NCBI RefSeq assembly: GCF_022200785.1
Contig: NZ_CP087585.1
Coordinates: 2,604,001 to 2,668,000 of the forward strand
DNA length: 64,000 nucleotides
Source: Pedobacter mucosus
GTDB lineage: Bacteria > Bacteroidota > Bacteroidia > Sphingobacteriales > Sphingobacteriaceae
Reading direction: 5' to 3'
Both the position numbers and the translations under genes were made by a program. Of the stretch, positions 47,028 to 56,943 are shown piece after piece (position 1 is the first letter of the stretch; each line of letters starts with the position of its first letter). The notes under the pieces were generated by a model, which had not been told where the DNA came from, ran no database searches, and saw only the letters and a program-made list of their open reading frames with translations.

Positions 47028-48527
47028 ATGGGAAAGCGTTTTGTAAGTATATGGTTTCCGTGTTTACTAACGGACTGGCTCTGCATCCGCCGTCCGCCAC
47101 TAAAAGACTGCGCATTTGTTTTCACAGCCCCAATCCACGGTCGCATTATCATTACCGCTTGCAACCTTTTGGCAACAAATCAGGGCATACAAATTGGCAT
47201 GCCATTGGCAGATGCCCGTGCTTTGGTTCATAAAATAGAAGTATTTGATGATAAGCCAGATCGAAGTTTGAAGCTGTTGAAGGGTTTGGCGGAATGGTGC
47301 ATTCGCTATACGCCATTTGTAGCGATTGATTTGCCTGATGGGATTTTGCTCGATGCTACAGGATGTACACATTTATGGGATAGTGAAGAGAATTACCTTA
47401 ATCAAATATCCAATCGGCTAAGAGACCTTGGCTATACGGCTAAATTAGCCATTGCCGATACCATTGGTACCAGCTGGGCAGTGGCTCGTTTCGCTAATCA
47501 GGAAAACATTGTGCCACCCAGAAAACAATATTATGCACTGTTGCCATTGCCCCCTTTGGCGCTTCGGTTAGAGCAAAATGTAATAGAACGTTTAAATAAA
47601 TTAGGCTTACAAAAAATAGAACGCTTTATTCAAATGCCTCGCAGTGTTCTCCGACGGAGATTTGGCGAGAATTTATTGAATCGCATTGGTCAGGCCATGG
47701 GCGATGAGCCAGAAGTATTTAAACCGATTATTGTGGTTCCTGAGTATGAAGAACGCCTGCCCTGCCTCGAGCCTATCCGAACGGCAACAGCAATTGAAAT
47801 CGCCATTAAAAAATTACTCGAACAGCTTTGTATCCGATTAAAAAATGAAGGTATGGGTTTGCGTAAGGCTGAATTAAAAGGATTTCGCATAGATGGAAAG
47901 GTGATCCATACTGCAATTGGCACCAACCTCAGCAGCAATGATCCTGTTCACTTATTTAAACTTTTTGCTTTAAACATTGATAAACTTGCCCCAGGTTTAG
48001 GCATAGAACTTTTCACCTTATCGGCAAATAATATTGAGCCCGTTATTCAGGAACAGGAAAAACTGTGGTTGAGTAAATCCGACCTTCAAAATCCATCTCT
48101 TGTAGCGCTCCTCGATCGAGTGGCAGGTAAGGTTGGTCAGGCAGCCATCCGCCGCTTTTTACCGCAGGCACAATATTGGCCTGAACGTGCCATAAAAAAA
48201 GCCGATGCACTCAGTGAAATTAGCAATCTTCCCTGGCATAATCCCCTGGGTAGACCAATCCATCTTTTGCATCAACCCGAAAATATTCAGGTATCGGCAC
48301 CAATTCCAGATTATCCACCCCTGGTATTTATATATAAAGGAAAACGCCACATCATTAAAAAAGCCGATGGACCCGAGCGATTAGAGCGTTCTTGGTGGCT
48401 GGAGGAAGGGGAACATCGCGATTATTACATTGTAGAGGATGACCAAGGTTGCCGTTATTGGTTATTTAGAGCAGGTCATTATTCTGCTGAAAACTCCCGT
48501 TGGTTTATTCATGGATTTTTTGCTTAA
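47028..48527 (+). CDS. imuB: ImuB, inactive Y-family polymerase-like mutasome hub
   Basis: 499 residues from 47028 (MGKRFVSIWFPCLL). The Y-family palm is present, but the first catalytic acidic motif is replaced by SIWFPCLLTDW and the second reads GILLDATGC, so it should not polymerise, as in known ImuB proteins. The little-finger and C-terminal parts end in CRYWLFRAGHY and WFIHGFFA. It links DnaE2 to the beta clamp. Six bases separate it from dnaE2. Confidence 0.92.
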   Translation: MGKRFVSIWFPCLLTDWLCIRRPPLKDCAFVFTAPIHGRIIITACNLLATNQGIQIGMPLADARALVHKIEVFDDKPDRSLKLLKGLAEWCIRYTPFVAIDLPDGILLDATGCTHLWDSEENYLNQISNRLRDLGYTAKLAIADTIGTSWAVARFANQENIVPPRKQYYALLPLPPLALRLEQNVIERLNKLGLQKIERFIQMPRSVLRRRFGENLLNRIGQAMGDEPEVFKPIIVVPEYEERLPCLEPIRTATAIEIAIKKLLEQLCIRLKNEGMGLRKAELKGFRIDGKVIHTAIGTNLSSNDPVHLFKLFALNIDKLAPGLGIELFTLSANNIEPVIQEQEKLWLSKSDLQNPSLVALLDRVAGKVGQAAIRRFLPQAQYWPERAIKKADALSEISNLPWHNPLGRPIHLLHQPENIQVSAPIPDYPPLVFIYKGKRHIIKKADGPERLERSWWLEEGEHRDYYIVEDDQGCRYWLFRAGHYSAENSRWFIHGFFA

Positions 48528-48533
48528 GGTGTT

Positions 48534-51500
48534 ATGGAATACACAGAACTACAGGTCACCAGTAATTTTAGTTTCTTAAGGGGTGCTTCACACCCTGAAG
48601 AATTGGTAGAAGAAGCCGCCAAGATGGGCTATACCAAAATTGCCATTACCGATCATAATACCTTGGCAGGTATTGTGCGGGCACATGCTGCTGCAAAAAA
48701 AAAGGAGATCGAAATAATTCCGGCTTGCAGATTAAACTTACAGGATGGCCCTAGCCTACTGGCCTATCCTACAAATCAAGCGGCATATGCCCATTTATCA
48801 GCTTTACTCAGCTTGGGTAACTTGCGCACAGAAAAAGGCAGCTGTTTGCTTTATCGTCAGGATGTTTACGACCATGCAGCCGGAATCTTATTTATTGCCA
48901 TTCCACCAGATACGCTTTCGGCAAATTTTGATTTTGAGTCTGATTTTGCTAAGGACTTATCCGCGTATAAAAAGAACCTACAACATCAATTGTACCTCTC
49001 CATTTCCAGAAGTTATCAAGGTGAAGATCAAAAAAGAATGTTTAGGTTAACGCAGCTTTCAAAAGATTTAAGCATTCCACTAGCGGCCACAAACGATGTG
49101 TATTACCATAGTCCGGATCGCCGTGAACTTCAGGATGTGCTATCCTGTGTTCGAGAAAAATGCACCATTCAAACAGCCGGTTTTAACCTGTTTAAAAATG
49201 CAGAACGCCACCTCAAAACACCTCAGGAAATGTTAAGGCTTTATAGGCAATACCCTCAAGCCATTCAAAATTCAGTTGATATCGCCAAAGCTTGCCAGTT
49301 CAGTTTAGATAGCTTAAAATATATTTATCCAGAGGAAATTACAAATGGAAATAATTCTCCATTGGAAGAATTGACACATTTAGCTTGGAAAGGTGCCCAC
49401 GAAATCTTTGGAAAAGCATTACCTAAAAAGATCATCAGCAACATTAATCATGAACTTAAATTTGTTAAAGAGATGGACTATGCTTCCTACTTTTTAACCG
49501 TTTATGATATTGTTCGTTTCGCTCGAAAGCAAAAAATACTCTGTCAAGGTCGGGGCTCTGCCGCCAACTCCACCATTTGTTATTGTTTGGGAATTACCTC
49601 CGTCGATCCTACAAAATTCGATTTGCTTTTCGAACGTTTCATTTCATCTGCTCGTAATGAGCCGCCCGATATAGATGTAGATTTTGAACATGAGCGCCGC
49701 GAAGAAGTGATTCAATATATTTATAATAAGTACGGCCGTGATCGGGCCGCGATTGTCGCAACTGTAACCCAACAAAGACAAAAAGGTGCCATTAGAGATG
49801 TGGGTAAGGTAATGGGTTTATCCTTCGACACCATTAATCGACTCTCCGCATCGATTTGGGAATTTACTGATGAATGGTTTGAAGGAAACAGACTTACTGA
49901 ACAAGGTCTAAATCCCAATGATCCATTATTGCGGAAAGTACTTTCGCTTACCAGCCAAATGATGGGTTTTCCTCGTCAACTTGGCCAACATACTGGTGGT
50001 TTCGTCATCACGCAAGGTAAACTTAGCGATCTTTGCCCTATACTTAATGCCCGTATGGCGGAGCGAACCAATATCGAATGGAATAAAGATGATATTGATA
50101 CGTTAGGCTTTTTAAAGATCGATATTTTGGCTTTGGGTATGCTTACCTGCATCCGTAAAGGTTTTGATTTAGCAAAACAACATTATAACCTCGACCTCAC
50201 CATGGCGAAGATTAATGAATACGATGATCCTAAGGTTTACGAAATGATTAGTCATGCAGATACCATTGGGGTATTCCAAATTGAAAGCCGGGCACAGCAA
50301 TCCATGCTGCCTCGCCTTCGTCCAAAATGTTTTTACGATCTCGTTATTGAAGTCGCAATTGTACGCCCCGGGCCGATTCAGGGTGATATGGTGCACCCTT
50401 ACTTGCGCAGAAGAAATAATGAAGAAGCTGTAGAGTATCCCTCAAAGGAACTGAAGGAGATTCTGGAAAAAACTTTAGGTGTTCCGCTATTTCAAGAACA
50501 GGCCATGAAAATTGCCATTGTTGCTGCAGGTTTTACGCCAAGCGAGGCGGATGAACTTCGAAGAAGCATGGCGACATTTAAGCTTAAAGGTATGGTTACG
50601 CAGTTCCAGGAGAAATTAATATCAGGTATGAAAGCCAAAGGATATGAAGAGGAATTTGCAAAACGAATATTTAAGCAACTCGAGGGATTTGGCAGTTATG
50701 GCTTTCCTGAAAGTCATGCGGCAAGCTTTGCCCTATTGGTTTATGTTTCTTGCTGGTTAAAATGTTACTACCCTGATGTGTTTGCTACGGCCTTGCTTAA
50801 CAGCATGCCCATGGGTTTTTATCAGCCCGCACAAATTGTAATTGATGCCCGAAAGCATGGTGTAGAAGTTCGACCTATTGATGTAAATTATTCCTTTTAC
50901 GACAATACATTAGAAGAAATCACCGGTAAATACCACGCCATGCGTTTGGGTTTTAGGCAAATTAAAGGCATCCGTACAGAAGATATTGAAGCCTTAACCA
51001 CTAAGCGGATCAAGCCCTACCAAAATATTAATGAACTATTGGATGTTGGAATTTCGCTTGCTACCATGGAAAGATTGGCCGATGCCGATGCTTTTCGCTC
51101 CTTAGGTTTCGATCGCCGTCAAGCATTATGGGAAGTATCAGCACTGGCCGATCGACCGATCGCTTTATTTGAAGGACAACAATCTGAAAGCAAGCTTGAA
51201 AAACAAACTACACTTCCACTGATGTCTAGCGGTGAGCACGTAATTCAGGATTATGCCTCTACAGCACTTTCTCTGAAAGCACATCCCGTAAGCTTTGTTA
51301 GGGAACAATTAAACTTATTAAGGGTATGTGCAAATAAGGATCTGCCGGAAATTAAGGACGGTGAAATAATTAAGGTTGCTGGGCTGGTGCTGGTACGCCA
51401 ACGCCCAGGAACGGCAGGCGGCGTTTGTTTCATTACGATTGAGGATGAATCAGGTTTCTCTAATCTGGTGGTGTTCGAAAGTTTATTTGAGAAATATAGA

Positions 51501-51764
51501 AAAGAAATCCTTCAGGCTCGTTTACTGATGGTGGAAGGTAAGTTACAAAGAGAGGGTGAAGTAGTACATATTATTGTTAAACGCTGTTTCGACCTTACTA
51601 AAATGCTACGCACTCTGAGTAAAGTGGAAGAGGATAACCTACCCATACTCACACTTTCACGTTCCGACGAAAAAACGGCTCCATATCCCAGTGAAAATAA
51701 AAGAACTCAAGTGCGGAAAACAGAAAAGGAAATCGCCATTCCTCTGGCAAGAAATTTTAAATAA
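48534..51764 (+). CDS. dnaE2: Error-prone DNA polymerase DnaE2
   Basis: 1076 residues. The PHP domain opens with TSNFSFLRGASHPEEL and ITDHNTLAG. The palm has GRGSAANSTICYCLGIT and the catalytic PDIDVDFEHERREEV. EEQAMKI-like FQEQAMKIAIVAAGF, FGSYGFPESHAASFA and a C-terminal OB fold (AGLVLVRQRPGTAGG) follow. The length and missing C-terminal tau-binding region separate it from replicative DnaE1. It does mutagenic lesion bypass with ImuA and ImuB. Confidence 0.95.
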   Translation: MEYTELQVTSNFSFLRGASHPEELVEEAAKMGYTKIAITDHNTLAGIVRAHAAAKKKEIEIIPACRLNLQDGPSLLAYPTNQAAYAHLSALLSLGNLRTEKGSCLLYRQDVYDHAAGILFIAIPPDTLSANFDFESDFAKDLSAYKKNLQHQLYLSISRSYQGEDQKRMFRLTQLSKDLSIPLAATNDVYYHSPDRRELQDVLSCVREKCTIQTAGFNLFKNAERHLKTPQEMLRLYRQYPQAIQNSVDIAKACQFSLDSLKYIYPEEITNGNNSPLEELTHLAWKGAHEIFGKALPKKIISNINHELKFVKEMDYASYFLTVYDIVRFARKQKILCQGRGSAANSTICYCLGITSVDPTKFDLLFERFISSARNEPPDIDVDFEHERREEVIQYIYNKYGRDRAAIVATVTQQRQKGAIRDVGKVMGLSFDTINRLSASIWEFTDEWFEGNRLTEQGLNPNDPLLRKVLSLTSQMMGFPRQLGQHTGGFVITQGKLSDLCPILNARMAERTNIEWNKDDIDTLGFLKIDILALGMLTCIRKGFDLAKQHYNLDLTMAKINEYDDPKVYEMISHADTIGVFQIESRAQQSMLPRLRPKCFYDLVIEVAIVRPGPIQGDMVHPYLRRRNNEEAVEYPSKELKEILEKTLGVPLFQEQAMKIAIVAAGFTPSEADELRRSMATFKLKGMVTQFQEKLISGMKAKGYEEEFAKRIFKQLEGFGSYGFPESHAASFALLVYVSCWLKCYYPDVFATALLNSMPMGFYQPAQIVIDARKHGVEVRPIDVNYSFYDNTLEEITGKYHAMRLGFRQIKGIRTEDIEALTTKRIKPYQNINELLDVGISLATMERLADADAFRSLGFDRRQALWEVSALADRPIALFEGQQSESKLEKQTTLPLMSSGEHVIQDYASTALSLKAHPVSFVREQLNLLRVCANKDLPEIKDGEIIKVAGLVLVRQRPGTAGGVCFITIEDESGFSNLVVFESLFEKYRKEILQARLLMVEGKLQREGEVVHIIVKRCFDLTKMLRTLSKVEEDNLPILTLSRSDEKTAPYPSENKRTQVRKTEKEIAIPLARNFK

Positions 51765-52651
51765 GATCCTTACCGAATCACTTCCAATGATCTTTATCGC
51801 TATTTGAAATCATGCCGTTTCTAAATTGCAAATTAACTAGATATTTTCTTCACCTATATGCCGGCGGGCATCAAACTTTGAAGGCCAAAGTTAGCAAAGC
51901 CTTCTTTTTTCCGTTATGCAGCTTGCCGCACCAGCCATTACACAAAATCTGGAAGGCAGCGCAGGCTTAGGTTTTGATTGAAGGATCAAAACGAATAAAA
52001 TCTAGGCCTTCTTCCATCACTCAACCCCAGCCTTCCAGATTTTTTTCCGCTGCTCAGGAAAAGCCCGCGTCTTATTGACGGTAGTAGTGTAAAGGTAGGT
52101 TTGTGTTTTATTTGGTAAAGTAAGTGGGTATAACCCAAGCCCAGTTAATGGCAACATAGGGTTTTATTATACTACTGTAACCAGCATCAAGTAAGAACAT
52201 CCGCTATTCGAGATGTTAGCCCTTAAGCGCATCTCGTGTACACAGCAAATTAGTATTAAATTGATAATGAGATAATCATGAGGGTTAAATCAATGGCAAA
52301 TATATCCTTAAATACCTTATATGGCAATGATCAATCATAACCCAACTTTGTGTACTTAGTGACTTAGTGGTAAATTATTGGTCGACAAGGCAAACAAGCG
52401 CACAAGAGAGATTGCCACGGCTATGAAAACAGCCTCGCAATGACGAGCAGGATAGGATGCTTCTGCCAAAGGCTTAATTGTTCTAAAATTTCTTATGTGG
52501 TAAAATCACTTAAACCTAACTTGTTGTAATTGGCGCCTTTGTGGTAAACTAACAAACGCCCTAAAAAAACCTACCCATTAACTTTAATGCTTCCATCCCT
52601 ACAAAAATCCCTTCGAACCACCCCGATTAATCAAAGATAAATTCTACTTTT
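51765..52651. repeat. Gap with a structured inverted repeat, a family F 34-mer and family E units
   Basis: AAATCTGGAAGGC (51945-51957) and GCCTTCCAGATTT (52030-52042) form a perfect 13-bp inverted repeat around 72 bases, with an inner TTTTGAT/ATCAAAA hairpin (51972-51991). The 34-mer is at 52201-52234 (one mismatch). Diverged family E units are at about 52343-52453 and 52499-52553. No gene is seen. Confidence 0.75.
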
Positions 52652-53890
52652 ATGCCTCCAACCACCATCATGTTCAAACTCATTTTTAATACTTATAAAA
52701 CCTCATTTAGTGGTTTAAGTCGTGAAACGTGGCTACTAAGTATAGTGATGATGTTCAACAGATGCGGAAGTATGGCCGTTCCTTTTATGGGTTTGTATGT
52801 TACGCAAAGCCTGCATAGAACTGAAATGAATGCTGGTTTAATCATCACATTATTTGGTGTAGGCTCTATTTTAGGATCCGCCACAGGAGGTAAACTTACG
52901 GATATGATTGGTTTCAGACCTGTTCAAATCCTATCATCCATAATTGGTGGCTTACTTTTCATTTTGTTTTCTACCATTACCCATTTTTCTACGCTTTGCA
53001 TTTTAGCCGTTGTAATCAGCTTTTTTTCTGAAGCTTTCAGACCCGCAAATTTTACTGCAGTTGCACATTATGCGGCCAATGAAACACTTACAAGATCCTA
53101 TTCATTAAACCGTTTGGCTACAAATATCGGCTGGTCTGTAGGTATAAGTTTAGCAGGAATTATTGCTTCTATTAATTATAAACTGCTTTTTATTGTAGAA
53201 GGTGGCGTAAGTATTATTGTGGGTTTGCTCATATTATCGTTTTTACCAAAGGTGAGTGGTTTTATAAAACAAGCGAAAGAAAATGCTCATAAATTAATTA
53301 TAATGAAACCCTGGTAAGATGCTTTTTATGTTCAATTTATTTTGCTAACCACTGTTTTCATCACTTGTGCATTTTTAATGTTCAGGGTTGTACCGGTATT
53401 TTTTAAAGAGCAATGGCATATTGATGAATTTGCAATCGGCCTAATTATAGGTTTAAACGGTTTAGTGATTGCATTATTTGAGATGATCATGATTAATAAG
53501 ATTGAGAAAAAGCGGTCGCCTATGTATTTTATTGTCGTTGGCGCAGTACTATTCTCCATTTCCTACCTCATGTTGAGCGCCCCAATTAGTTTGCATATTG
53601 CTGGTGCCATTATTACCATAGTCATCTTTACCGGAGGAGAAATGTTCGCTTTACCATTTATAAATACAATAGTAATTAGCCGAAGTAATGAACATAATAG
53701 AGGCTTATATGCAGCTGGCTATACATTAAGCTGGTCTTGCGCTCAAGTTGTTGGTCCGTTTACAGGGTTTTTTATTGCAAGGCATTTGGGCTATAACTGG
53801 CTTTGGTTCGGACTTGCAGTAATGCTTTTAATTTGTGCCTGGGGTTTTAGTTTGCTTAACAAAAAACAAACAAAATCTATTTTAACCTAG
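52652..53890 (+). pseudogene. MFS transporter gene interrupted by one in-frame TAA
   Basis: One frame of 412 codons with a single TAA at 53315-53317, between KPW and DAFYVQFILL. The N-terminal part has six helices with the MFS loop GGKLTDMIGFRPVQ after helix 2 and a long cytoplasmic loop at the stop. The C-terminal part has the other six. Both halves are in the same phase, so a single substitution (for example AAA to TAA) explains it. The second half has only a TTG restart at 53342. A start at 52670 (MFKLIF) is also possible. Confidence 0.82.
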
Positions 53891-53896
53891 CAAATT

Positions 53897-53929
53897 ATTT
53901 CAGCTGGAAAATGGATTTCCAGCTGAAAT
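53897..53929. terminator. Bidirectional terminator
   Basis: A perfect 14-bp stem ATTTCAGCTGGAAA / TTTCCAGCTGAAAT with loop ATGGA between the MFS pseudogene and the convergent GH43 gene. Confidence 0.85.
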
Positions 53930-53934
53930 AAAAT

Positions 53935-54915
53935 TTATTTAACCCGCTCTGCTTTCACACCTTCGTTTGTAATTTTTACAGGAAGGATATTACCATCAGC
54001 ATCAAATTTCATTTCTTCAATACAAGTTACACGATGATTTCCATCCGTTTCTGTTAATGGCCTGCGGTGATATACAATATAATATTTACCATTCTTTTGA
54101 TTTATAATTACCGAATTATGTCCGGCACCAGTAGCAATCGAAGCATCTTGTTTTAAAATTTTGTCTACTCTTTTAAACGGACCAAATGGAGAATCACCTA
54201 CCGCATAGGCTACAGAATAATCCGGACCAGTCCAACCGCCTTCGCTCCACATGAAATAATATTTACCATTTCTGATAAACATATAGGGTCCTTCCACATA
54301 GTTATCTGGGGTAATTTCCTTAAAAATTGTTCCATCCGGGAAAGGTAAAAAGCCGGTAAAATCTTTATTCAATTTAGCTATGTTGCAATGTTTCCAACCA
54401 CCATAAATTAAATAATACGCACCATCTTTATCTTTAAAAACGAATTGATCAATGGGTTGAGCACCATTATGAAATTTATCTACCAATGGTTTTCCCAAGT
54501 GATCTTTATACGGTCCCTCTGGCTTATCGGCCACAGCAACGCCAATCCCGCCTATTTCATTGTCATTCTGAATATCATTTGCACCAAAAAAGAGGTAATA
54601 TTTCTTATCTTTTTCAACAATTGCAGGCGCCCACATGGCTTTATTTGCCCATTTTATTGCTGCGGTATCTACAATATGTTCATGTTTTTTCCAGGTGACT
54701 AAATCCGTTGATGAAAAAGCATCCATGAATACCTGCTCTCTATATTTGGCAGAATAAGTTGGATAAATCCAATATTTATTGCCAAATATCGCCACATCTG
54801 GGTCTGCGTACCAACCCTTAAATATCGGGTTTCCTGATTGATTAATCGTTTTAGTACTTTGGGCAAAAGTAGCCAAGCCTGTTACAAGTAAAAGTGATGA
54901 GATTAGGTATTTCAT
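53935..54915 (-). CDS. Secreted GH43 glycosidase (arabinosidase/xylosidase type)
   Basis: 326 residues from ATG at 54915; a GTG two codons upstream is less likely. The signal peptide is ISSLLLVTGLATFAQS. The three acidic residues of GH43 are placed well: base Asp in WYADPDVAIF, modulator Asp in AQPIDQFVF and acid Glu in DNYVEGPYM. AGHNSVI and YHRRP line the metal and sugar site. It should cut arabinose- or xylose-containing plant polysaccharide. Confidence 0.9.
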   Translation of the reverse strand: MKYLISSLLLVTGLATFAQSTKTINQSGNPIFKGWYADPDVAIFGNKYWIYPTYSAKYREQVFMDAFSSTDLVTWKKHEHIVDTAAIKWANKAMWAPAIVEKDKKYYLFFGANDIQNDNEIGGIGVAVADKPEGPYKDHLGKPLVDKFHNGAQPIDQFVFKDKDGAYYLIYGGWKHCNIAKLNKDFTGFLPFPDGTIFKEITPDNYVEGPYMFIRNGKYYFMWSEGGWTGPDYSVAYAVGDSPFGPFKRVDKILKQDASIATGAGHNSVIINQKNGKYYIVYHRRPLTETDGNHRVTCIEEMKFDADGNILPVKITNEGVKAERVK

Positions 54916-55362
54916 GCCCACAATTTATAAAAAATATTGTGTTTAAAAAATAAGATCCATATGAACTGCTGATTTTTGAAAAGCAATTACAGCTGCATTT
55001 CGGTAAAACCAGCCCCGCCCCCGTTTCTGCTCCGATGAAGAATCGGGAGCATTTACTTTGGTCGGGTTTAGGTGGCAAAGCCAGCAAAATTATTTGTGGT
55101 TGCTAATTGCCTACCCCATTGCCAGCAAATAGCATTTTAACGGGTTTGTATCTTGAAACCTTGCAGAAACAGGCTTATCAAATAGCGAACAGACCGCAAT
55201 TAATAAACCCGACAGCAGCGAGCACATTTGGTAACCCTTTCGGTTACCAATGAGTAAAGCGAATGGCGGGGCTGCAGACCCTATCAAAACCAACCGTTAA
55301 TTTCCAAAAAAAAATCCTTGTTTAGCGAACCAAACAAGGATTTATATCACAAAATGATTATT
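54916..55362. other. Intergenic region with a 263-bp element bounded by inverted ends
   Basis: AGCCCCGCC at 55011-55019 and GGCGGGGCT at 55265-55273 are exact inverted ends. Inside are a hairpin TTGGTAACC, CTTTC, GGTTACCAA (55228-55250) and a bulged GCTCCGAT/ATCGGGAGC hairpin. No convincing gene is present. Confidence 0.55.
55312..55343 (-). terminator. Intrinsic terminator of the M20 dipeptidase
   Basis: A perfect 12-bp stem AAATCCTTGTTT / AAACAAGGATTT with an 8-base loop. On the minus strand it is followed by eight T, 20 bases after the dipeptidase stop. Confidence 0.88.
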
Positions 55363-56733
55363 TTATTTACTCATCTCTGCAAAATATTTATGGAACAAAG
55401 GCAGTGTTTCAATTCCTTTGTAATAATTATATATATCATATTTTTCGTTTGGAGAATGCAATGCATCGCTATCTAAACCGAAACCGAAAAGCACCGATTT
55501 TATACCCAAAACATCTTCGAACAGCGCAACAATAGGAATACTACCACCGCCACGAGTCGGAATAGCGTTTTTACCAAAACTAACCTCGATTGCTTTTTCT
55601 GCAGCTTTATAAGCAACGCTATCAGTTGGCGTTACCACGGGCTCGCCACCATGATGTGCCTTAACAGTAACTTTTACGTTTTTCGGAGCGATGCTTTCAA
55701 AATGTTTGGTAAAAATATCGGCAATTTCCTCCGAACTTTGATTGGGAACCAAACGCATAGAGATTTTTGCATTCGCCTTACTTGGCAAAACAGTTTTGGC
55801 ACCTTCGCCAATATAACCACTCCAGATTCCATTCACTTCTAACGTTGGTCGGGTACCTGTACGCTCTAAAGTAGAGTAGCCTTTTTCGCCCCAAACTTCA
55901 TCAATATTAAGGTCTTTAGTATATTCTTCCTCATCGTAAGGAGCAGAATTTAGAGCTTTTTTCTCTTCATCAGTTAACTCAATAACCTTATCATAAAAAG
56001 CAGGAATGGTGATGTGGTTATTTTCATCATGCAAAGAAGCTATCATTTTACACAAAATAGTTGCCGGATTAGCAACTGCTCCCCCATAAACACCGGAGTG
56101 TAAATCGCGGTTCGGACCAACAACTTCAACCTCCATATATGCTAAACCACGCAAGCCGGTTTCGATAGATGGATGCTCCATGCTAATCATCGAAGTATCA
56201 GAAATTAAAACCACATCAGCTTTTAAGCGTTCGGCATTTGCTTTTACAAAAATACCAAGATTTGCAGAACCAACCTCCTCTTCACCCTCGATCATAAACT
56301 TTACGTTACAGGCTAAAGTATTGGTTTCCATCATCAATTCGAATGCTTTTACATGCATATAAAACTGACCTTTATCATCACAAGCACCACGGGCATAAAT
56401 TTTACCATCGCGTATTGTAGGCTCAAAAGGTGGCGTTTTCCATAATTCTAGAGGATCTGCTGGCTGCACATCGTAATGACCATAAATTAGAACTGTTGGT
56501 AAGGATGAATCAATAATCTTTTCGCCGTAAACGATCGGATAACCAGCAGTTTCACAGATTTCTACTTGATCAGCACCTGCATCTTTAAGTTTTTGTGCAA
56601 CATAATCTGCTGTTTTTAATACATCAGCCTTATATTTTGGGTCGGCGCTAACCGATGGAAAACGCAATAATTCAAACAACTCATCTAAAAAACGTTGTTT
56701 GTTCGTTTCTACATATTTTTTAATCTCTTGCAT
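55363..56733 (-). CDS. M20-family dipeptidase
   Basis: 456 residues. YGHYDVQPADPLELW holds the first zinc His and catalytic Asp; ARGACDDKGQF the bridging Asp; IEGEEEVGS the Glu base and ligand. GGSIPIV and the DALHSPNEKYD end supply the last ligand region. There is no signal peptide, so it is a cytosolic CNDP-like dipeptidase. A strong terminator follows. Confidence 0.93.
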   Translation of the reverse strand: MQEIKKYVETNKQRFLDELFELLRFPSVSADPKYKADVLKTADYVAQKLKDAGADQVEICETAGYPIVYGEKIIDSSLPTVLIYGHYDVQPADPLELWKTPPFEPTIRDGKIYARGACDDKGQFYMHVKAFELMMETNTLACNVKFMIEGEEEVGSANLGIFVKANAERLKADVVLISDTSMISMEHPSIETGLRGLAYMEVEVVGPNRDLHSGVYGGAVANPATILCKMIASLHDENNHITIPAFYDKVIELTDEEKKALNSAPYDEEEYTKDLNIDEVWGEKGYSTLERTGTRPTLEVNGIWSGYIGEGAKTVLPSKANAKISMRLVPNQSSEEIADIFTKHFESIAPKNVKVTVKAHHGGEPVVTPTDSVAYKAAEKAIEVSFGKNAIPTRGGGSIPIVALFEDVLGIKSVLFGFGLDSDALHSPNEKYDIYNYYKGIETLPLFHKYFAEMSK

Positions 56734-56749
56734 AACAAATTAATTTGGG

Positions 56750-56757
56750 CAAATATA
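56750..56757 (-). promoter_or_regulatory. Bacteroidota -7 box for the M20 dipeptidase
   Basis: Minus strand TATATTTG matches TAnnTTTG, 17 bases before the start codon. Confidence 0.5.
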
Positions 56758-56943
56758 GGTTTTAGCTAACAAGGAAAAAAAATAAAGCAAGCTTATTCAA
56801 TAGCCCATTAAGCTAATATTTATTGCTAAGAATGGTTTTACCGATTAACATCATAAAAAATAATTTCATTTAAAACTTGTTGTAATATTTGTAAATTGCA
56901 ACAAAAATTTTAAACTAAAAATCAACACGCAATAAAGTTAGTA

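Noticed and set aside
53342..53890. Separate short MFS-like gene
   Set aside because: It is in the same frame as the upstream half and begins only with a TTG inside what should be a helix; one broken gene is simpler.
54445..54702. Plus-strand proteins inside the GH43 gene
   Set aside because: They are antisense frames of a well-supported gene.
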